A DNA stretch of 64,000 bases from Bacteroides coprosuis DSM 18011 (GCA_000212915.1 CM001167.1:1232780-1296779); one strand, 5' to 3'; shown: positions 1 to 9,266, numbered from the stretch's first letter. Translations and numbers: made by a program. Notes: generated by a model not told the origin, from the sequence alone.

Positions 1-279
1 TTCATCTTCCAAAGCTTTGTTTCCATCTTTCATGGAAGCTACTTTGTTACGAATTTCTGTTGCTTCTTCCTTTTTCCCCTCCTTCATTAATTGACCGATT
101 TCTTTTGAAAGGGATTTTACTTCTGCAAGGTTATTGTCTAATTGAGTTTGAGCATCTTTTCTCTTGTTGTTAACCTCAATAACTTTCTCTAAAGCTTCTT
201 TAGGATTCTTGAAATTCTTCTTTTCAAGTCCAAGAATAACCTTTTCGGTATCTTCTGTAATCTGTTTTATTGTAAGCAT
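1..279 (-). CDS. serS: Seryl-tRNA synthetase, N-terminal part (cut by window edge)
   Basis: Charges tRNA-Ser with serine in the cytoplasm. Only the first 93 codons are in the window; the gene runs off the left edge. The protein starts MLTIKQITEDTEKVI and continues as a long charged helical stretch, which is the tRNA-binding coiled-coil arm that opens every bacterial SerRS. The catalytic class II domain lies outside the window. It follows rplU and rpmA on the same strand, the usual Bacteroides order, but a strong hairpin at 356-401 separates it from rpmA. The start is the first ATG of the frame, about 75 bases after that hairpin. Confidence 0.9.
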   Translation of the reverse strand, partial: MLTIKQITEDTEKVILGLEKKNFKNPKEALEKVIEVNNKRKDAQTQLDNNLAEVKSLSKEIGQLMKEGKKEEATEIRNKVASMKDGNKALEDE

Positions 280-355
280 ATTAATACTTTTTTATGAACA
301 TATCATTGAACTACAAAGATACAGAAAAATAGCTAATTACTATAGCTCACGATAT

Positions 356-401
356 AAAAAGAGAGGGATACGAACCCTATAAGTTGTATCCCTCTCTTTT
401 T
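356..401 (-). terminator. Intrinsic terminator after rpmA
   Basis: Perfect 16-bp inverted repeat (356-371 with 386-401), loop of 14, with an A/T run on both sides. It lies 25 bases after the rpmA stop and before serS. The arms AGAGGGATAC/GTATCCCTCT are GC-richer than the surroundings. It should end or attenuate rplU-rpmA transcription before serS. Confidence 0.85.
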
Positions 402-426
402 AAATATTTTTTACTGTGATAAAGTC

Positions 427-696
427 TTATGCTTCTACACTTTCAGTAGGAGTAATTGAAACAAATCTTCTGTTTGCTTTACCTACTTTAAAGTTTACAG
501 TACCATCTACTAAGGCGTAAAGAGTGTGGTCTTTACCAATACCCATATTTTCACCTGGGTGGAAAGCTGTACCTCTTTGACGTATGATGATATTACCAGC
601 TTTACAGGTTTCACCACCAAATATCTTAACGCCTAATCTTTTACTTTCTGATTCACGGCCGTTCTTAGAACTACCTACACCTTTTTTATGTGCCAT
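427..696 (-). CDS. rpmA: 50S ribosomal protein L27
   Basis: Large-subunit ribosomal protein whose basic N-terminal tail reaches towards the peptidyl transferase centre. The 89-residue sequence begins [16 protein letters not shown], the typical L27 start, followed by [10 protein letters not shown] and the [10 protein letters not shown]...[14 protein letters not shown] core. No N-terminal leader that would need cleavage (as in Firmicutes) is seen. It lies 27 bases downstream of rplU on the same strand and is surely co-transcribed with it. Confidence 0.98.
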   Translation of the reverse strand: MAHKKGVGSSKNGRESESKRLGVKIFGGETCKAGNIIIRQRGTAFHPGENMGIGKDHTLYALVDGTVNFKVGKANRRFVSITPTESVEA

Positions 697-723
697 TTCT
701 TCTTAAGTTTTAATTGATTATGA

Positions 724-1041
724 TTAAGCTATTACTTCTTTAACTGTCAATTCAGTGAACTGTTGACGGTGACCATTTTTTACACGGTATCCTTTTCTTC
801 TCTTCTTTTTGAAAACGATTACTTTTTCGCCTTTTACTAGAGGAGATTTAACTTCACATACAACTTTAGCGCCATCAACCACTGGGGCACCTACTGTAAT
901 GTTACCATCTTTGTCTATTAAAAGAACTTTGTCAAATTCTACCGTTGCACCATTTTCTACATCTTGGATGTGGTGAACAAATAGTCTCTTGCCAGCTTCT
1001 GCTTTAAACTGCTGACCGTTAATTTCTACAATTGCGTACAT
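724..1041 (-). CDS. rplU: 50S ribosomal protein L21
   Basis: Large-subunit ribosomal protein that binds 23S rRNA. 105 residues, standard length. It starts [18 protein letters not shown] and ends with the basic [22 protein letters not shown] region characteristic of L21. First gene of rplU-rpmA. A consensus promoter at 1129-1161 gives a leader of about 80 nt with hairpin potential. Confidence 0.98.
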   Translation of the reverse strand: MYAIVEINGQQFKAEAGKRLFVHHIQDVENGATVEFDKVLLIDKDGNITVGAPVVDGAKVVCEVKSPLVKGEKVIVFKKKRRKGYRVKNGHRQQFTELTVKEVIA

Positions 1042-1128
1042 CTGTTATTATTATAAATACAGGTTTGCTCCTTCGGGTGGGTTTATACCTTAAACTCTCT
1101 TTTTTACCCGGGTAGGAATAATTGGGTG

Positions 1129-1161
1129 CAAAAATAATGATATTCGTTGAATAAATCAAGC
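1129..1161 (-). promoter_or_regulatory. rplU promoter
   Basis: On the minus strand TATTTTTG (1129-1136) matches the Bacteroides -7 consensus TAnnTTTG, with TTGA about 19 bases upstream. The start point would be near 1122. The leader contains the palindrome TACCCGGGTA at 1105-1114, and CGGGT at 1074-1078 can alternatively pair with ACCCG at 1106-1110. Confidence 0.65.
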
Positions 1162-1368
1162 TATTCTGAAAAAATCTACTTTTAGATAGTAGATAATGAG
1201 GTGTTATTTACCCAATTTCAAATTTATGAATGAGAATAAGTTATATGAATTTTAGAGATGGGGTTATTCTATCGTAATGATCTTTTAAAAAAGTTGAGTG
1301 TAGCGTTGTTTACTTAAGAGGATAATTAGTTTGTGTGCCTTTTTGGATGTAAAGTACTGAGTCTTTTT

Positions 1369-1423
1369 TAACACCGATATGGTGATGACATGTCGGTGTC
1401 ATCGTATCATCATGTCGGTGTCA
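1369..1423 (+). repeat. 55-bp tripartite intergenic repeat, copy 1
   Basis: Three 12-bp units at 1369-1380 (TAACACCGATAT), 1390-1401 and 1412-1423 (both ATGTCGGTGTCA), orientation reverse-forward-forward. Unit starts are 21 and 22 bases apart and the spacers are 9 and 10 bases. Same architecture as the copies at 16816, 25788, 46766 and 60729. It lies downstream of the TraB-like gene and upstream of rplU. Confidence 0.9.
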
Positions 1424-1579
1424 TGATGAGAACATGAAAGTCTTTTGATTTTGCAAAAGGCAGAAAACCAGCACGAAGAAAGAAGTACGGTTTATTGTAA
1501 AAAATGCCTCTGCCTATGTTTATTTATTTTAAAATAGGCGGAATGGCTGATATTCTTTATGAGAGTTGATTTGTATAGG

Positions 1580-1613
1580 GTATATACTCAATGTTTTATT
1601 ATTGAGTATATAC
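1580..1613. repeat. Perfect 13-bp inverted repeat
   Basis: GTATATACTCAAT (1580-1592) and its exact reverse complement (1601-1613), loop of 8. It is 47 bases past the stop of the TraB-like gene and could end that operon, but no T-run follows directly on the minus strand. Confidence 0.55.
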
Positions 1614-1659
1614 AAAGAACTTAAGATAGGTATATATAGGTGTTTTTTTACTCCCTTTT

Positions 1660-2625
1660 TTATTTACTTGATTGGATAGGCTCTACTGTGTAGCCTTTTT
1701 CTTTTAATAAATTAATAACACCCTTTGACCCTGGAAGATGGAGCGCACCTACTGCAATAAAGCAAGTTTGTGAGGATAGGAACTGTTCTAAAAGGGATAT
1801 CCATGTTTGGTTTCTGTTGTCAACCATCTTTTTCCAGTCTTTCTCATTGATGCTGAAGGAAGGGCAGGGGGTATCTTTACTCTGATCCTTTGATTCTACA
1901 TAAAGCTTATTTAAATTTTGCTTGATATAGTTTTGATTCATTTGACGGATTTGTTCTTCTACATAATCTCTATTTGAATCAATACATTGGATACTCTCCA
2001 TCAATTGTTTAGCAGATTCTTGTATGGAAGTCGATTTATAAAGTAAGTCTGTTTGAAATTTTAAAGTTTCAAGTCCTTTTATCTCTTTTTTATCTTGGCT
2101 AGCCCTTTGCTGAAATATAAAATCTATTCCAATTTGGGATTTATCTTCGGGGTAATCTTGTTTGATTACATCCATAGTAATTTGGGTTACTAGGAGAGTA
2201 CTTATGGTGGCAGGGTTCATTAATGAAAGCATTTCTTGTGGAATCTGAGAGTCTTTAAAGCTCTGAAGCACTTCATTCAAGTGCTTTAATTCCACTTCAT
2301 TTAATATCAGTGTTAGGGTTGAATCTTTCGGGGCAATCATAGCTTGGCTCATGTACGATACCTTTGAAGGATCTGACATTTCATTAATATCTATTTCTCC
2401 TATAATGAGGGTACTTGCTTGATAGGCTTCTTCTAACCCATGTATATCTTTAACAAGATTATTGGGTATAAGATGATGAGTACCAAATAAAAAAGAGTCG
2501 GAGTGATTCTCTTTGCTGACTTTCCATAGAAGTTGTGCATTAACTGGTCCTATAGATATAAAAGTTAGGAGAATGCTCCAAATGATGAACCTTACTTCTC
2601 TCTGTTTTTTAAATTCTTCCGCCAT
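1660..2625 (-). CDS. TraB/GumN family protein, secreted
   Basis: 321 residues. An N-terminal signal segment (about 12-30, ending PVNAQ) predicts export. The TraB/GumN pattern is clear: FLFGTHHL at 46-52, an IIGEI strand near 75-80, and the C-terminal FIAVGALHLPGSKGVINLLKEKGYTVEPI region. TraB/GumN proteins share a fold with Tiki-type metalloproteases; the conserved GTHH and GALH histidines would be the metal ligands, so proteolysis is possible but unproven. Enterococcal TraB dampens peptide pheromone signalling. It is the last gene of a four-gene run and overlaps the NlpC/P60 gene by 17 bases, suggesting translational coupling. Confidence 0.85.
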   Translation of the reverse strand: MAEEFKKQREVRFIIWSILLTFISIGPVNAQLLWKVSKENHSDSFLFGTHHLIPNNLVKDIHGLEEAYQASTLIIGEIDINEMSDPSKVSYMSQAMIAPKDSTLTLILNEVELKHLNEVLQSFKDSQIPQEMLSLMNPATISTLLVTQITMDVIKQDYPEDKSQIGIDFIFQQRASQDKKEIKGLETLKFQTDLLYKSTSIQESAKQLMESIQCIDSNRDYVEEQIRQMNQNYIKQNLNKLYVESKDQSKDTPCPSFSINEKDWKKMVDNRNQTWISLLEQFLSSQTCFIAVGALHLPGSKGVINLLKEKGYTVEPIQSSK

Positions 2626-3127
2626 GTAACCAATGTTTTTTGTAATATTTAGATTTTAAATTGCTAATAATAACTCCTCTACTGGTGCTTGCATGTATAA
2701 ATAAATCATCTTTTAAATAGATACCTACGTGTGCTACTTTCTTTTTGGATCGATTACTACTAAAAAACACTAAGTCGCCTTCTTTTAGATTGCGTTTGGA
2801 TATTTTTTTTGTTTGTCTCTTTTGTCCAGAAGTCGTTCTTTCTAGCTTCTTCTTGTACACTTTACTATACAAATTTTGAGTCAAACCAGAGCAGTCTATA
2901 CCTCCTTTGGTCTTTCCACCCCCTCGGTATGGAGTGCCTATCCAACTAGCACTCTCTACGTATAAAACAGGATTATTATCAAAGTTAATATCCATGCCCA
3001 AACGATTGGAGGCTTGAGCAATGGCTTTGTAGTCAAGTTGTGGTGAAGAGGTTTTGCAGCTACTTAAAAACCCAATAATGCAGATACATACTATCCAATA
3101 AAAGTTCTTTTTATTCATTACTATCAC
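2609..3127 (-). CDS. NlpC/P60 family cell-wall peptidase lipoprotein
   Basis: 172 residues. A hydrophobic N-terminus ends in FLSSC, a lipobox with Cys24 as lipidation site. The NlpC/P60 domain has its catalytic residues in place: Cys79 in GGIDCSGL, His133 in VAHVGIYL and His145 in LFIHAS. Such enzymes cleave peptidoglycan stem peptides at gamma-D-Glu-diamino acid bonds. An ATG three codons in (MNKKNF, 3118) is an equally good start. It overlaps the ATPase gene upstream by 17 bases and the TraB-like gene downstream by 17 bases. Being tied to an ABC transporter suggests work on an exported or imported peptide substrate, but that is inference. Confidence 0.9.
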   Translation of the reverse strand: MIVMNKKNFYWIVCICIIGFLSSCKTSSPQLDYKAIAQASNRLGMDINFDNNPVLYVESASWIGTPYRGGGKTKGGIDCSGLTQNLYSKVYKKKLERTTSGQKRQTKKISKRNLKEGDLVFFSSNRSKKKVAHVGIYLKDDLFIHASTSRGVIISNLKSKYYKKHWLHGGRI

Positions 3128-3827
3128 TTTCGTCTAAAAAATAGGACATAATTTCTTGATGGTAAATGTTTTCATCCCCTTTTATATCTTTCAGAATGAT
3201 ACCATTTTCGAGTAAGATAACTCTTGTACAGATATTTAGCAAATGCTCTAAGTTATGACTCGATACTAAAATCGTAGTATCTGAGTTACTATGTATCTTT
3301 GCAAGTAGCTTTTTGGTGTTCTGCTGTGCGCTAGGATCTAAAAAGTTGAAGGGCTCATCTAGAATAATAAGCTCTGGCTGATTAATCATAGTTGCAGTAA
3401 TACCCACTTTTTGTTGGTTACCAGATGATAAATTACGTATGTATTTGTCATTTGTTAGGTTGTCCTCTCCTAGATAAGCTCTAAATTGATCAATTCGTTC
3501 ATTTATAGTTTGTTTATCTAAATTGGATAAGCTTGCAACAAAATTTAGATATTCGATAGGTGTAAGGTAACCTAGTAGAAAAGTATTGTCTAGGTAGGAT
3601 GATGTATAGAGTTTCCATTCTTCAGACTCATTTACGGGAGTACCTTTGGTTTTTATTACACCTTGATCGGGTGCTATCAAGTCTAAAATAAGTCGAAACA
3701 AGGTTGATTTACCAGCACCATTATTCCCTACTATACCAATAAGCTCTCCTTTTTCAATTTGTAGGGAAGGTATATTCAGTACTTCTTTCTTGTTGTAAGA
3801 TTTTATAATGTTTTCTATTTGTATCAT
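3111..3827 (-). CDS. ABC transporter ATP-binding protein
   Basis: 238 residues, the usual length of a stand-alone ATPase subunit. Walker A GNNGAGKST at 34-42, signature LSSGNQQKV, Walker B LIILDEP followed by the D-loop FLDPSAQ, and a switch histidine in VSSHNLEHL. It powers the permease encoded 30 bases upstream (3858-5381). The subtype resembles exporters of the ABC-2 type. The substrate is unknown; the genes downstream suggest an envelope or peptide function. Confidence 0.95.
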   Translation of the reverse strand: MIQIENIIKSYNKKEVLNIPSLQIEKGELIGIVGNNGAGKSTLFRLILDLIAPDQGVIKTKGTPVNESEEWKLYTSSYLDNTFLLGYLTPIEYLNFVASLSNLDKQTINERIDQFRAYLGEDNLTNDKYIRNLSSGNQQKVGITATMINQPELIILDEPFNFLDPSAQQNTKKLLAKIHSNSDTTILVSSHNLEHLLNICTRVILLENGIILKDIKGDENIYHQEIMSYFLDESDSNE

Positions 3828-3857
3828 GATCTTTTGTATTATGTGTTGATTTAAGTT

Positions 3858-5381
3858 TTATCTCAGTGAGTTTCTGATTGATTCTAAATTGTTATACTTG
3901 TTTTTGTTCATTCTGTGAACTATGTTTTTAATCCATAAAGGAGATAAAGCAGCAATCATTCCATTACAACCAATTATAAGAAATGAAGCTAGAAGAGTGT
4001 TTTGAATCAATAAATAGGTCACTGAAATAATAGTAGGAACTAACACCATAGTTACTATCATAATTAGAAAAACCATAGCATTAAAATTCTTATTCATTCT
4101 TGTTTTGGTTTCAGGAAACATAGCTACCTTATTGAAGGTATAGCATTGTAAAGTAAGAAAGGAAATCAATCCTGGTGAAAAAGAATATAATGCAATTAAG
4201 GAATCAATTCCTAGGTTTGAAATAAAAACAAGTATCGCACAAATAAGAGTAAACGCAAATAGGATGATATTGCTTATAATGTATTTGCTCTTGATAACAT
4301 TGACCAATGTCTCTTTTCTTGTGAAGTAGAAATCCATATATGCAGATTCATAGGGTATATAAGTAATATACATGAATATTGAAGGATAGATAAACCAAAA
4401 ATAATTTCCTTCAATGACATTGGTTATATTCTCTTTACTATATATTCCGAGGATGAAAAAGAAGATACTAAAAGGAATGATAAGTAAGATATTCCTCATC
4501 TTTTTTGTTCGTAAGATAAAAAGTAAGTCATTTTGCACTTGCTTCCCGATTTGTCCGAAGCTCTCAAACTTCTTGCTTTTTGCAAATAAGTTAGATTTAT
4601 AACTGTCCTTATCATCTGTAATCTGGTCAATTTTAAAATTGAGAATGTGTTTGTAGTTACAAGAAGCGATGAATAGATAAAGACTTAATCCTATAAATAT
4701 AGAGAGTAATGCATATATCCATTTAGCGGGGAATAGTAAGTTTAAAAACAGAGATATAGTGTTGTTCTCTTCTAGTTGGTAATAACACCATCCACTTATG
4801 AGAAAGAATGTAGCAAAGTATCCCATTAGTCCTAATAAGGATAAAATCTTTTGTTTGCTAAAATAAGTTTTAAAAAGGATAAATACTTGTTTGTTTACAG
4901 CTAAAAGAATAATTACAAATATCGGTGCAAAGATTAACCCTAATACTCCACTATAGATATAATTTATAGCCGCATACACCGGTGTGGCTATTGCAAAGAT
5001 TGTAATAATTAAGGTATCAATAGAAGTGTATAAGCATTTGAACTGTGCTACTTGTTTCTTGGGTATAGGTAGTAGATACAGAGCGGGCAGTTCGTCATAT
5101 AGAAAGATGGGTAGGGATAGGCGAATAAAAAACTCATAAATTAGTACAGGGGCAATAATAATTCCTGCTATCGCTAGAATTGGAAAGATATCAAAATCTT
5201 CATTTTTTGATGCCATTATAAAAGTGATAGAGAGGAATATCATCAGTAGAAGTGTACCTCCCAGAAAAAGATATTGTAATACTTTCGAGAGCATTTTGAC
5301 ATCCTTCCCTGATGATCGCTTATTTCCTAATCTATTCATACGGAAAAGCTCTTTGAAGGTATTAAATGTTGATGTGTTCAT
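3858..5381 (-). CDS. ABC transporter permease, DUF5687-like
   Basis: 507 residues with about 12 hydrophobic segments and a short charged N-terminus (FRMNRLGNKRSSGKDVK). The overall pattern resembles the Bacteroidetes permease family DUF5687, encoded next to a matching ATPase as here. It is the first gene of the run permease-ATPase-NlpC/P60-TraB. Nothing in the sequence identifies the substrate. The start is the first ATG, with a consensus -7 element about 27 bases upstream (5408-5415). Confidence 0.85.
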   Translation of the reverse strand: MNTSTFNTFKELFRMNRLGNKRSSGKDVKMLSKVLQYLFLGGTLLLMIFLSITFIMASKNEDFDIFPILAIAGIIIAPVLIYEFFIRLSLPIFLYDELPALYLLPIPKKQVAQFKCLYTSIDTLIITIFAIATPVYAAINYIYSGVLGLIFAPIFVIILLAVNKQVFILFKTYFSKQKILSLLGLMGYFATFFLISGWCYYQLEENNTISLFLNLLFPAKWIYALLSIFIGLSLYLFIASCNYKHILNFKIDQITDDKDSYKSNLFAKSKKFESFGQIGKQVQNDLLFILRTKKMRNILLIIPFSIFFFILGIYSKENITNVIEGNYFWFIYPSIFMYITYIPYESAYMDFYFTRKETLVNVIKSKYIISNIILFAFTLICAILVFISNLGIDSLIALYSFSPGLISFLTLQCYTFNKVAMFPETKTRMNKNFNAMVFLIMIVTMVLVPTIISVTYLLIQNTLLASFLIIGCNGMIAALSPLWIKNIVHRMNKNKYNNLESIRNSLR

Positions 5382-5407
5382 AGGGCTTGAGTAATGTATT
5401 TTTTTAA

Positions 5408-5415
5408 CAAATATA
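5408..5415 (-). promoter_or_regulatory. -7 element for the ABC permease operon
   Basis: Minus-strand TATATTTG fits TAnnTTTG. The -33 region is weak. The predicted start point gives a leader of about 20 nt. Confidence 0.5.
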
Positions 5416-5528
5416 AAGATATCAATTAGAACTATATTAATACTCTATTATTTGTTTTTATTTTAAAGTAATCTAAAAAACTATCTAAAGGTGTGATAAA
5501 TCTCAGATCCTTTGACCTTTTTAAAATA

Positions 5529-5556
5529 AGAAAGCCTGCTGTAAAGCAGGCTTTCT
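5529..5556 (-). terminator. Intrinsic terminator after the M16 peptidase gene
   Basis: Perfect 12-bp stem (5529-5540 with 5545-5556), loop of 4, GC-rich AAGCCTGC core, followed by an A/T run in the minus direction. It lies 21 bases past the stop codon. Confidence 0.85.
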
Positions 5557-5577
5557 ATATCTATTAGATGTATTATA

Positions 5578-8409
5578 TTACTTTTCTTCTGGGCTAATCA
5601 TAACAACTTCAATTCGGTTCTTTTGTCCAAAGAAGTCTTTAGCAAAAGCCTTAATCTCATCGTTAGTTATGCTCTTTATAAGGTCTTCATAGCCTTCTAC
5701 AATATTAATACCATTTCTAAGGTATTCATCAATAGCACCGCTCCAGTATCCGTTTTCATTTAAAAGTTCGCTATATTGTTTTAGCATACTTTCTTTTACT
5801 TTGTCTAGATCTTTTTTGCTAGCACCGTTTTCGCAAACGTTATCTATCTCACGGTAAATAATTTCCATAAGTTTTGCTCTCTTATCAGGATCAGTGTCAA
5901 AGTTGATTATAAATGAACCTTCTTCAGTTGGAAGCTTACTAATACCTCCTTGAACACCTACTCCATAAGTGCCACCTTCATCTTCTCTTACTTTTTCTGT
6001 ATAAACTAATGTCATCACTTGAGAAAGTATATTCATTAGCATTTTATTCTTAAATGTATAATCAGTATTACCAGTGTAGTAAGTGAATATAGATGCTTTT
6101 GCATGATCTTGCTTCTTAATGAATTCTTTATTTTTCATGCCTTTAGCTGTGTCTATTTTTCTATCAATGAAATTTTCTTTACGATCGATAGAAGGAAGAC
6201 CACCTAAGTATTTTTCAATAAGAGGTTTGTCTTTTGCAAGGTCAATGTTTCCAACAAGAATGAAAGTGAAGTCGCTTGCATCTTTAAATCTATCCTTATA
6301 CATTTCGATGACTCTGTCATAATTGATTTTGTCAAGGTCTGCAGCATGTATACGAGTAGCACGAGGGTGATTATTATACATAGCTGAACGAATAGAATCC
6401 CCAAAAGTAATTGAAGGATTCATTTCTGCATTTGCTAATAACGCTTTTTGACGTCCAAGGAATGATTCAAATGCTTCTTGATCTTTACGAGGTGATGTGA
6501 AATTTAGATAAGTTAACTGCATCATTGTCTCGAAGTCTTTAGGTGCACTAAAACCAGAAACCGATTCAGTTAAGTATCCTACAGAGGTGTTGACACTAGC
6601 TAATTTTCCAGCTAATACTTTACTCAATTCTACATTAGAGAAAGATCCAATACCTCCAATAAGTGCTACTGAATTTATATTACTGAAGTTGATGAACTCA
6701 GAATCTTCAAATTGAGAATTTCCTCCATAGCTATAACCGCTCATAATGATTTGGTCTGCTTTATATGTCGTTGGTTTAACAATTACTTTTACTCCATTTG
6801 AGAGAGTAAGAGTAGTTGTCCCAAAAATAGTATTAGTTTCTTCTTTTACAACTTTACCACCTGTAGGTTCTTCAGAAAGTAATGGCTCATCAGATACTTG
6901 ATCTACGTATGGTTCTAATTTGCTATTAGTAGTTGCATTAAACATTTTTACTAATTCTTCATTAGTTGGCAATACTAACCCTTCTTTTTCTGGAGCAAAA
7001 AGAGAAAGTACTTTGTTGTTCTCAGTAAGAAGTCCTGGAATAAGTTGGTTAATAGCTTCTACTGGAATTTGAGGAGCAATAGCCGACATTATAGTGTATT
7101 CAAAGTCTATACCAGGAGCAGGTTCGTTATCTAGGAATAAACGTACATATTCATTGACGTATGCAGCATTTTTGGTTTTTTCTCTTTCATTATAGCTTGA
7201 TTCTAGTCCGCTTAAATAGTTGGCCCTAGCTCTAGCATACTCAGAAGCAGTGAAACCATGTTGACGCATTCTTTCAATTTCATTTAAAAGGGTTTGGATG
7301 CCTGCTTTAATGTTGTCTTCTTTACAAACTACAGCGCCAGTAAAAGCATTTTTAGTTTGTGCTACAATAAAGCTACCATCATATACTCCTGCATATACGT
7401 ACGGAGAGTTTGCTTGTTCAGCTATTTCATTTAGGCGATTATCAAGCATTGTTGTAATCATATTTACTGCGTATGTATATTGAAGGTATGATATATCCCC
7501 TTTAGCTTCTCTAGGAACCACATCATGTTTAGAATAGATATTAAACATAACATTTGTTTGTTCCTTATCTTTGTAGGATACAACAATAGGCTCTTTATTA
7601 TCATTTACAGGGAAATATACTCTTTCAGCAGCATCAGGTTGAGCTGGTATATCTGCAAAGATTGTTTTAATCTTATTCTCTATTTGGTCAACATCAATAT
7701 CCCCTACTATAATTATACCTTGTAGGTCTGGGCGATACCATTTCTCGTAATAATCTCTTAAAGTTTGATATTTAAAGTTGTTAACAACATCAATATCACC
7801 AATAGGAAGACAATCTGAGTATTTTGTATCCTTAAAGATTACGGGTAGGGTATTATCCATATAGCGTTGTCCAGCGCTCATGCGTGTTCTCCACTCTTCT
7901 GTAATAACACCTCTTTCTTTATCTATTTCCTTTGGATCAAGTATCAGGTCGTTTGACCAGTCATGAAGGATGTATAAACAAGAATCAATTGCACCTTCTA
8001 CTGTTACTGGTACATTAGAAATGTTATATACAGTTTCATCTATTGAAGTGTAAGCATTTAGGTTCTCGCCAAACTTAACACCAATACTCTCTAGATATTG
8101 AATTAATTGATTTCCTGGAAAATGAGTTGTACCATTGAAGCACATGTGTTCCAAGAAGTGTGCTAAGCCTCTTTGACTCGGTTCTTCTTGAATGGCACCT
8201 ACTTTTTGTGCAATATAAAAATCTGCACGATTAGCGGGTTGATCATTTTTTCGGATGTAATACGTAAGACCATTATCCAACTTCCCTATGCGAACTTTGG
8301 GGTCTTGAGGAATCTGCGACGATTGTGCTTGTGCAGAAAATCCCACCGATGTGAGGATAAATAAGGCTGCAAATAGGCTTGCCTTAATCCATGAATTAAT
8401 CTGTCTCAT
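5578..8409 (-). CDS. M16 family (insulinase/pitrilysin-type) zinc metallopeptidase
   Basis: 943 residues. A signal peptide at about 10-28 (ends SAQAQS) predicts a periplasmic protein. The inverted zinc motif HFLEH lies at 84-88, with the downstream glutamate expected in the EVYNIS/CLYILHDWS region. Two tandem M16 halves follow; the second, about 530-940, lacks a zinc motif, as is normal for the family. This long pitrilysin-like form is common in Bacteroides. It is the last gene of a minus-strand run, 21 bases after kdsA, and is followed by a strong terminator. Confidence 0.93.
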   Translation of the reverse strand: MRQINSWIKASLFAALFILTSVGFSAQAQSSQIPQDPKVRIGKLDNGLTYYIRKNDQPANRADFYIAQKVGAIQEEPSQRGLAHFLEHMCFNGTTHFPGNQLIQYLESIGVKFGENLNAYTSIDETVYNISNVPVTVEGAIDSCLYILHDWSNDLILDPKEIDKERGVITEEWRTRMSAGQRYMDNTLPVIFKDTKYSDCLPIGDIDVVNNFKYQTLRDYYEKWYRPDLQGIIIVGDIDVDQIENKIKTIFADIPAQPDAAERVYFPVNDNKEPIVVSYKDKEQTNVMFNIYSKHDVVPREAKGDISYLQYTYAVNMITTMLDNRLNEIAEQANSPYVYAGVYDGSFIVAQTKNAFTGAVVCKEDNIKAGIQTLLNEIERMRQHGFTASEYARARANYLSGLESSYNEREKTKNAAYVNEYVRLFLDNEPAPGIDFEYTIMSAIAPQIPVEAINQLIPGLLTENNKVLSLFAPEKEGLVLPTNEELVKMFNATTNSKLEPYVDQVSDEPLLSEEPTGGKVVKEETNTIFGTTTLTLSNGVKVIVKPTTYKADQIIMSGYSYGGNSQFEDSEFINFSNINSVALIGGIGSFSNVELSKVLAGKLASVNTSVGYLTESVSGFSAPKDFETMMQLTYLNFTSPRKDQEAFESFLGRQKALLANAEMNPSITFGDSIRSAMYNNHPRATRIHAADLDKINYDRVIEMYKDRFKDASDFTFILVGNIDLAKDKPLIEKYLGGLPSIDRKENFIDRKIDTAKGMKNKEFIKKQDHAKASIFTYYTGNTDYTFKNKMLMNILSQVMTLVYTEKVREDEGGTYGVGVQGGISKLPTEEGSFIINFDTDPDKRAKLMEIIYREIDNVCENGASKKDLDKVKESMLKQYSELLNENGYWSGAIDEYLRNGINIVEGYEDLIKSITNDEIKAFAKDFFGQKNRIEVVMISPEEK

Positions 8410-8430
8410 ATTTTTTATATTGAGGTTAGG

Positions 8431-9243
8431 TTAGAAATTATTGATAACTTTTCTTAGTTCCACTAATTTTGTTAATAAGCCTTCGAGCTGATCAAGTGGA
8501 AGCATATTTGCTCCATCACTTTTAGCCTCTTTGGGGTTATGATGTGTTTCGATAAATAAGCCGTCAATGCCTACTGCTATACCTGCTTTTGATACTGTTT
8601 CAATAAGTTGAGGAATACCTCCTGTAACACCACTTGTTTGGTTGGGTTGTTGTAGAGAGTGTGTGGCATCTAAAATAACAGGCACATTGAAAGATTGCAT
8701 TTCTGGAATGCCTCTGTAATCAATGATTAAATCGGTGTAACCAAAAGTTGTCCCTCTTTCAGTTAGCATAACATTATCATTACCTGCATCAAGTACTTTT
8801 TGTACAGCAAATTTCATTGAGCCTGGAGAAAGGAATTGACCTTTCTTGATATTTACGACTTTGCCTGTTTGGGCAGCAGCTACTAATAGATCAGTTTGTC
8901 TACTTAGAAAAGCAGGTATTTGCAATACATCTACATAAGGGGCAGCCATAATAGCATCTTCAGCAGTATGAATATCTGTTACTGTAGGAATGTTGAATTT
9001 CTCACCCACTGATTTAAGAATGTTTAGAGCCTTTTCATCTCCAATACCTGTAAAAGAATCAATGCGTGAACGATTAGCTTTGCGATAAGATCCCTTGAAA
9101 ATATAAGGTATTTTTAGCTTATCTGTTATTTTTACGATCGTTTCAGCAATGTGCATTGCCATTTCTTCTCCTTCAATAGCACATGGACCAGCCATGAGAA
9201 AGAAGTTACCCGAGTCGGTATGTTTAAGTTTTGGTATATTCAT
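8431..9243 (-). CDS. kdsA: 3-deoxy-8-phosphooctulonate synthase
   Basis: Condenses phosphoenolpyruvate with arabinose 5-phosphate to Kdo 8-phosphate, an early step of lipopolysaccharide core synthesis. 270 residues, typical length. It has AGPCAIEGEE at 18-27, PYIFKGSYRKANRSR, the LQIPAFLSRQTDL strand and DATHSLQQP. The Cys in GPCAIE suggests the metal-dependent class of the enzyme. It lies 23 bases downstream of miaA and 21 upstream of the M16 gene. Confidence 0.96.
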   Translation of the reverse strand: MNIPKLKHTDSGNFFLMAGPCAIEGEEMAMHIAETIVKITDKLKIPYIFKGSYRKANRSRIDSFTGIGDEKALNILKSVGEKFNIPTVTDIHTAEDAIMAAPYVDVLQIPAFLSRQTDLLVAAAQTGKVVNIKKGQFLSPGSMKFAVQKVLDAGNDNVMLTERGTTFGYTDLIIDYRGIPEMQSFNVPVILDATHSLQQPNQTSGVTGGIPQLIETVSKAGIAVGIDGLFIETHHNPKEAKSDGANMLPLDQLEGLLTKLVELRKVINNF

Positions 9244-9266
9244 CTTTTATGAATTCGAATTTTGCT

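Larger units (their letters stand above)
1042..1659. other. Intergenic region, 618 bp
   Basis: Holds the rplU leader and promoter (1042-1161), the first 55-bp tripartite repeat (1369-1423), and a perfect 13-bp inverted repeat at 1580-1613 (loop of 8). No convincing open frame or tRNA in the rest. Confidence 0.8.

Noticed and set aside
1369-1423. CRISPR array, suggested by spaced copies of one 12-mer
   Set aside because: Only three units per site, mixed orientation, spacers of 9-10 bases that recur between sites, and no cas genes.
1042-1659. tRNA or other stable RNA in the larger gaps
   Set aside because: I looked for T-loop and cloverleaf patterns in every gap over 150 bp and found none.
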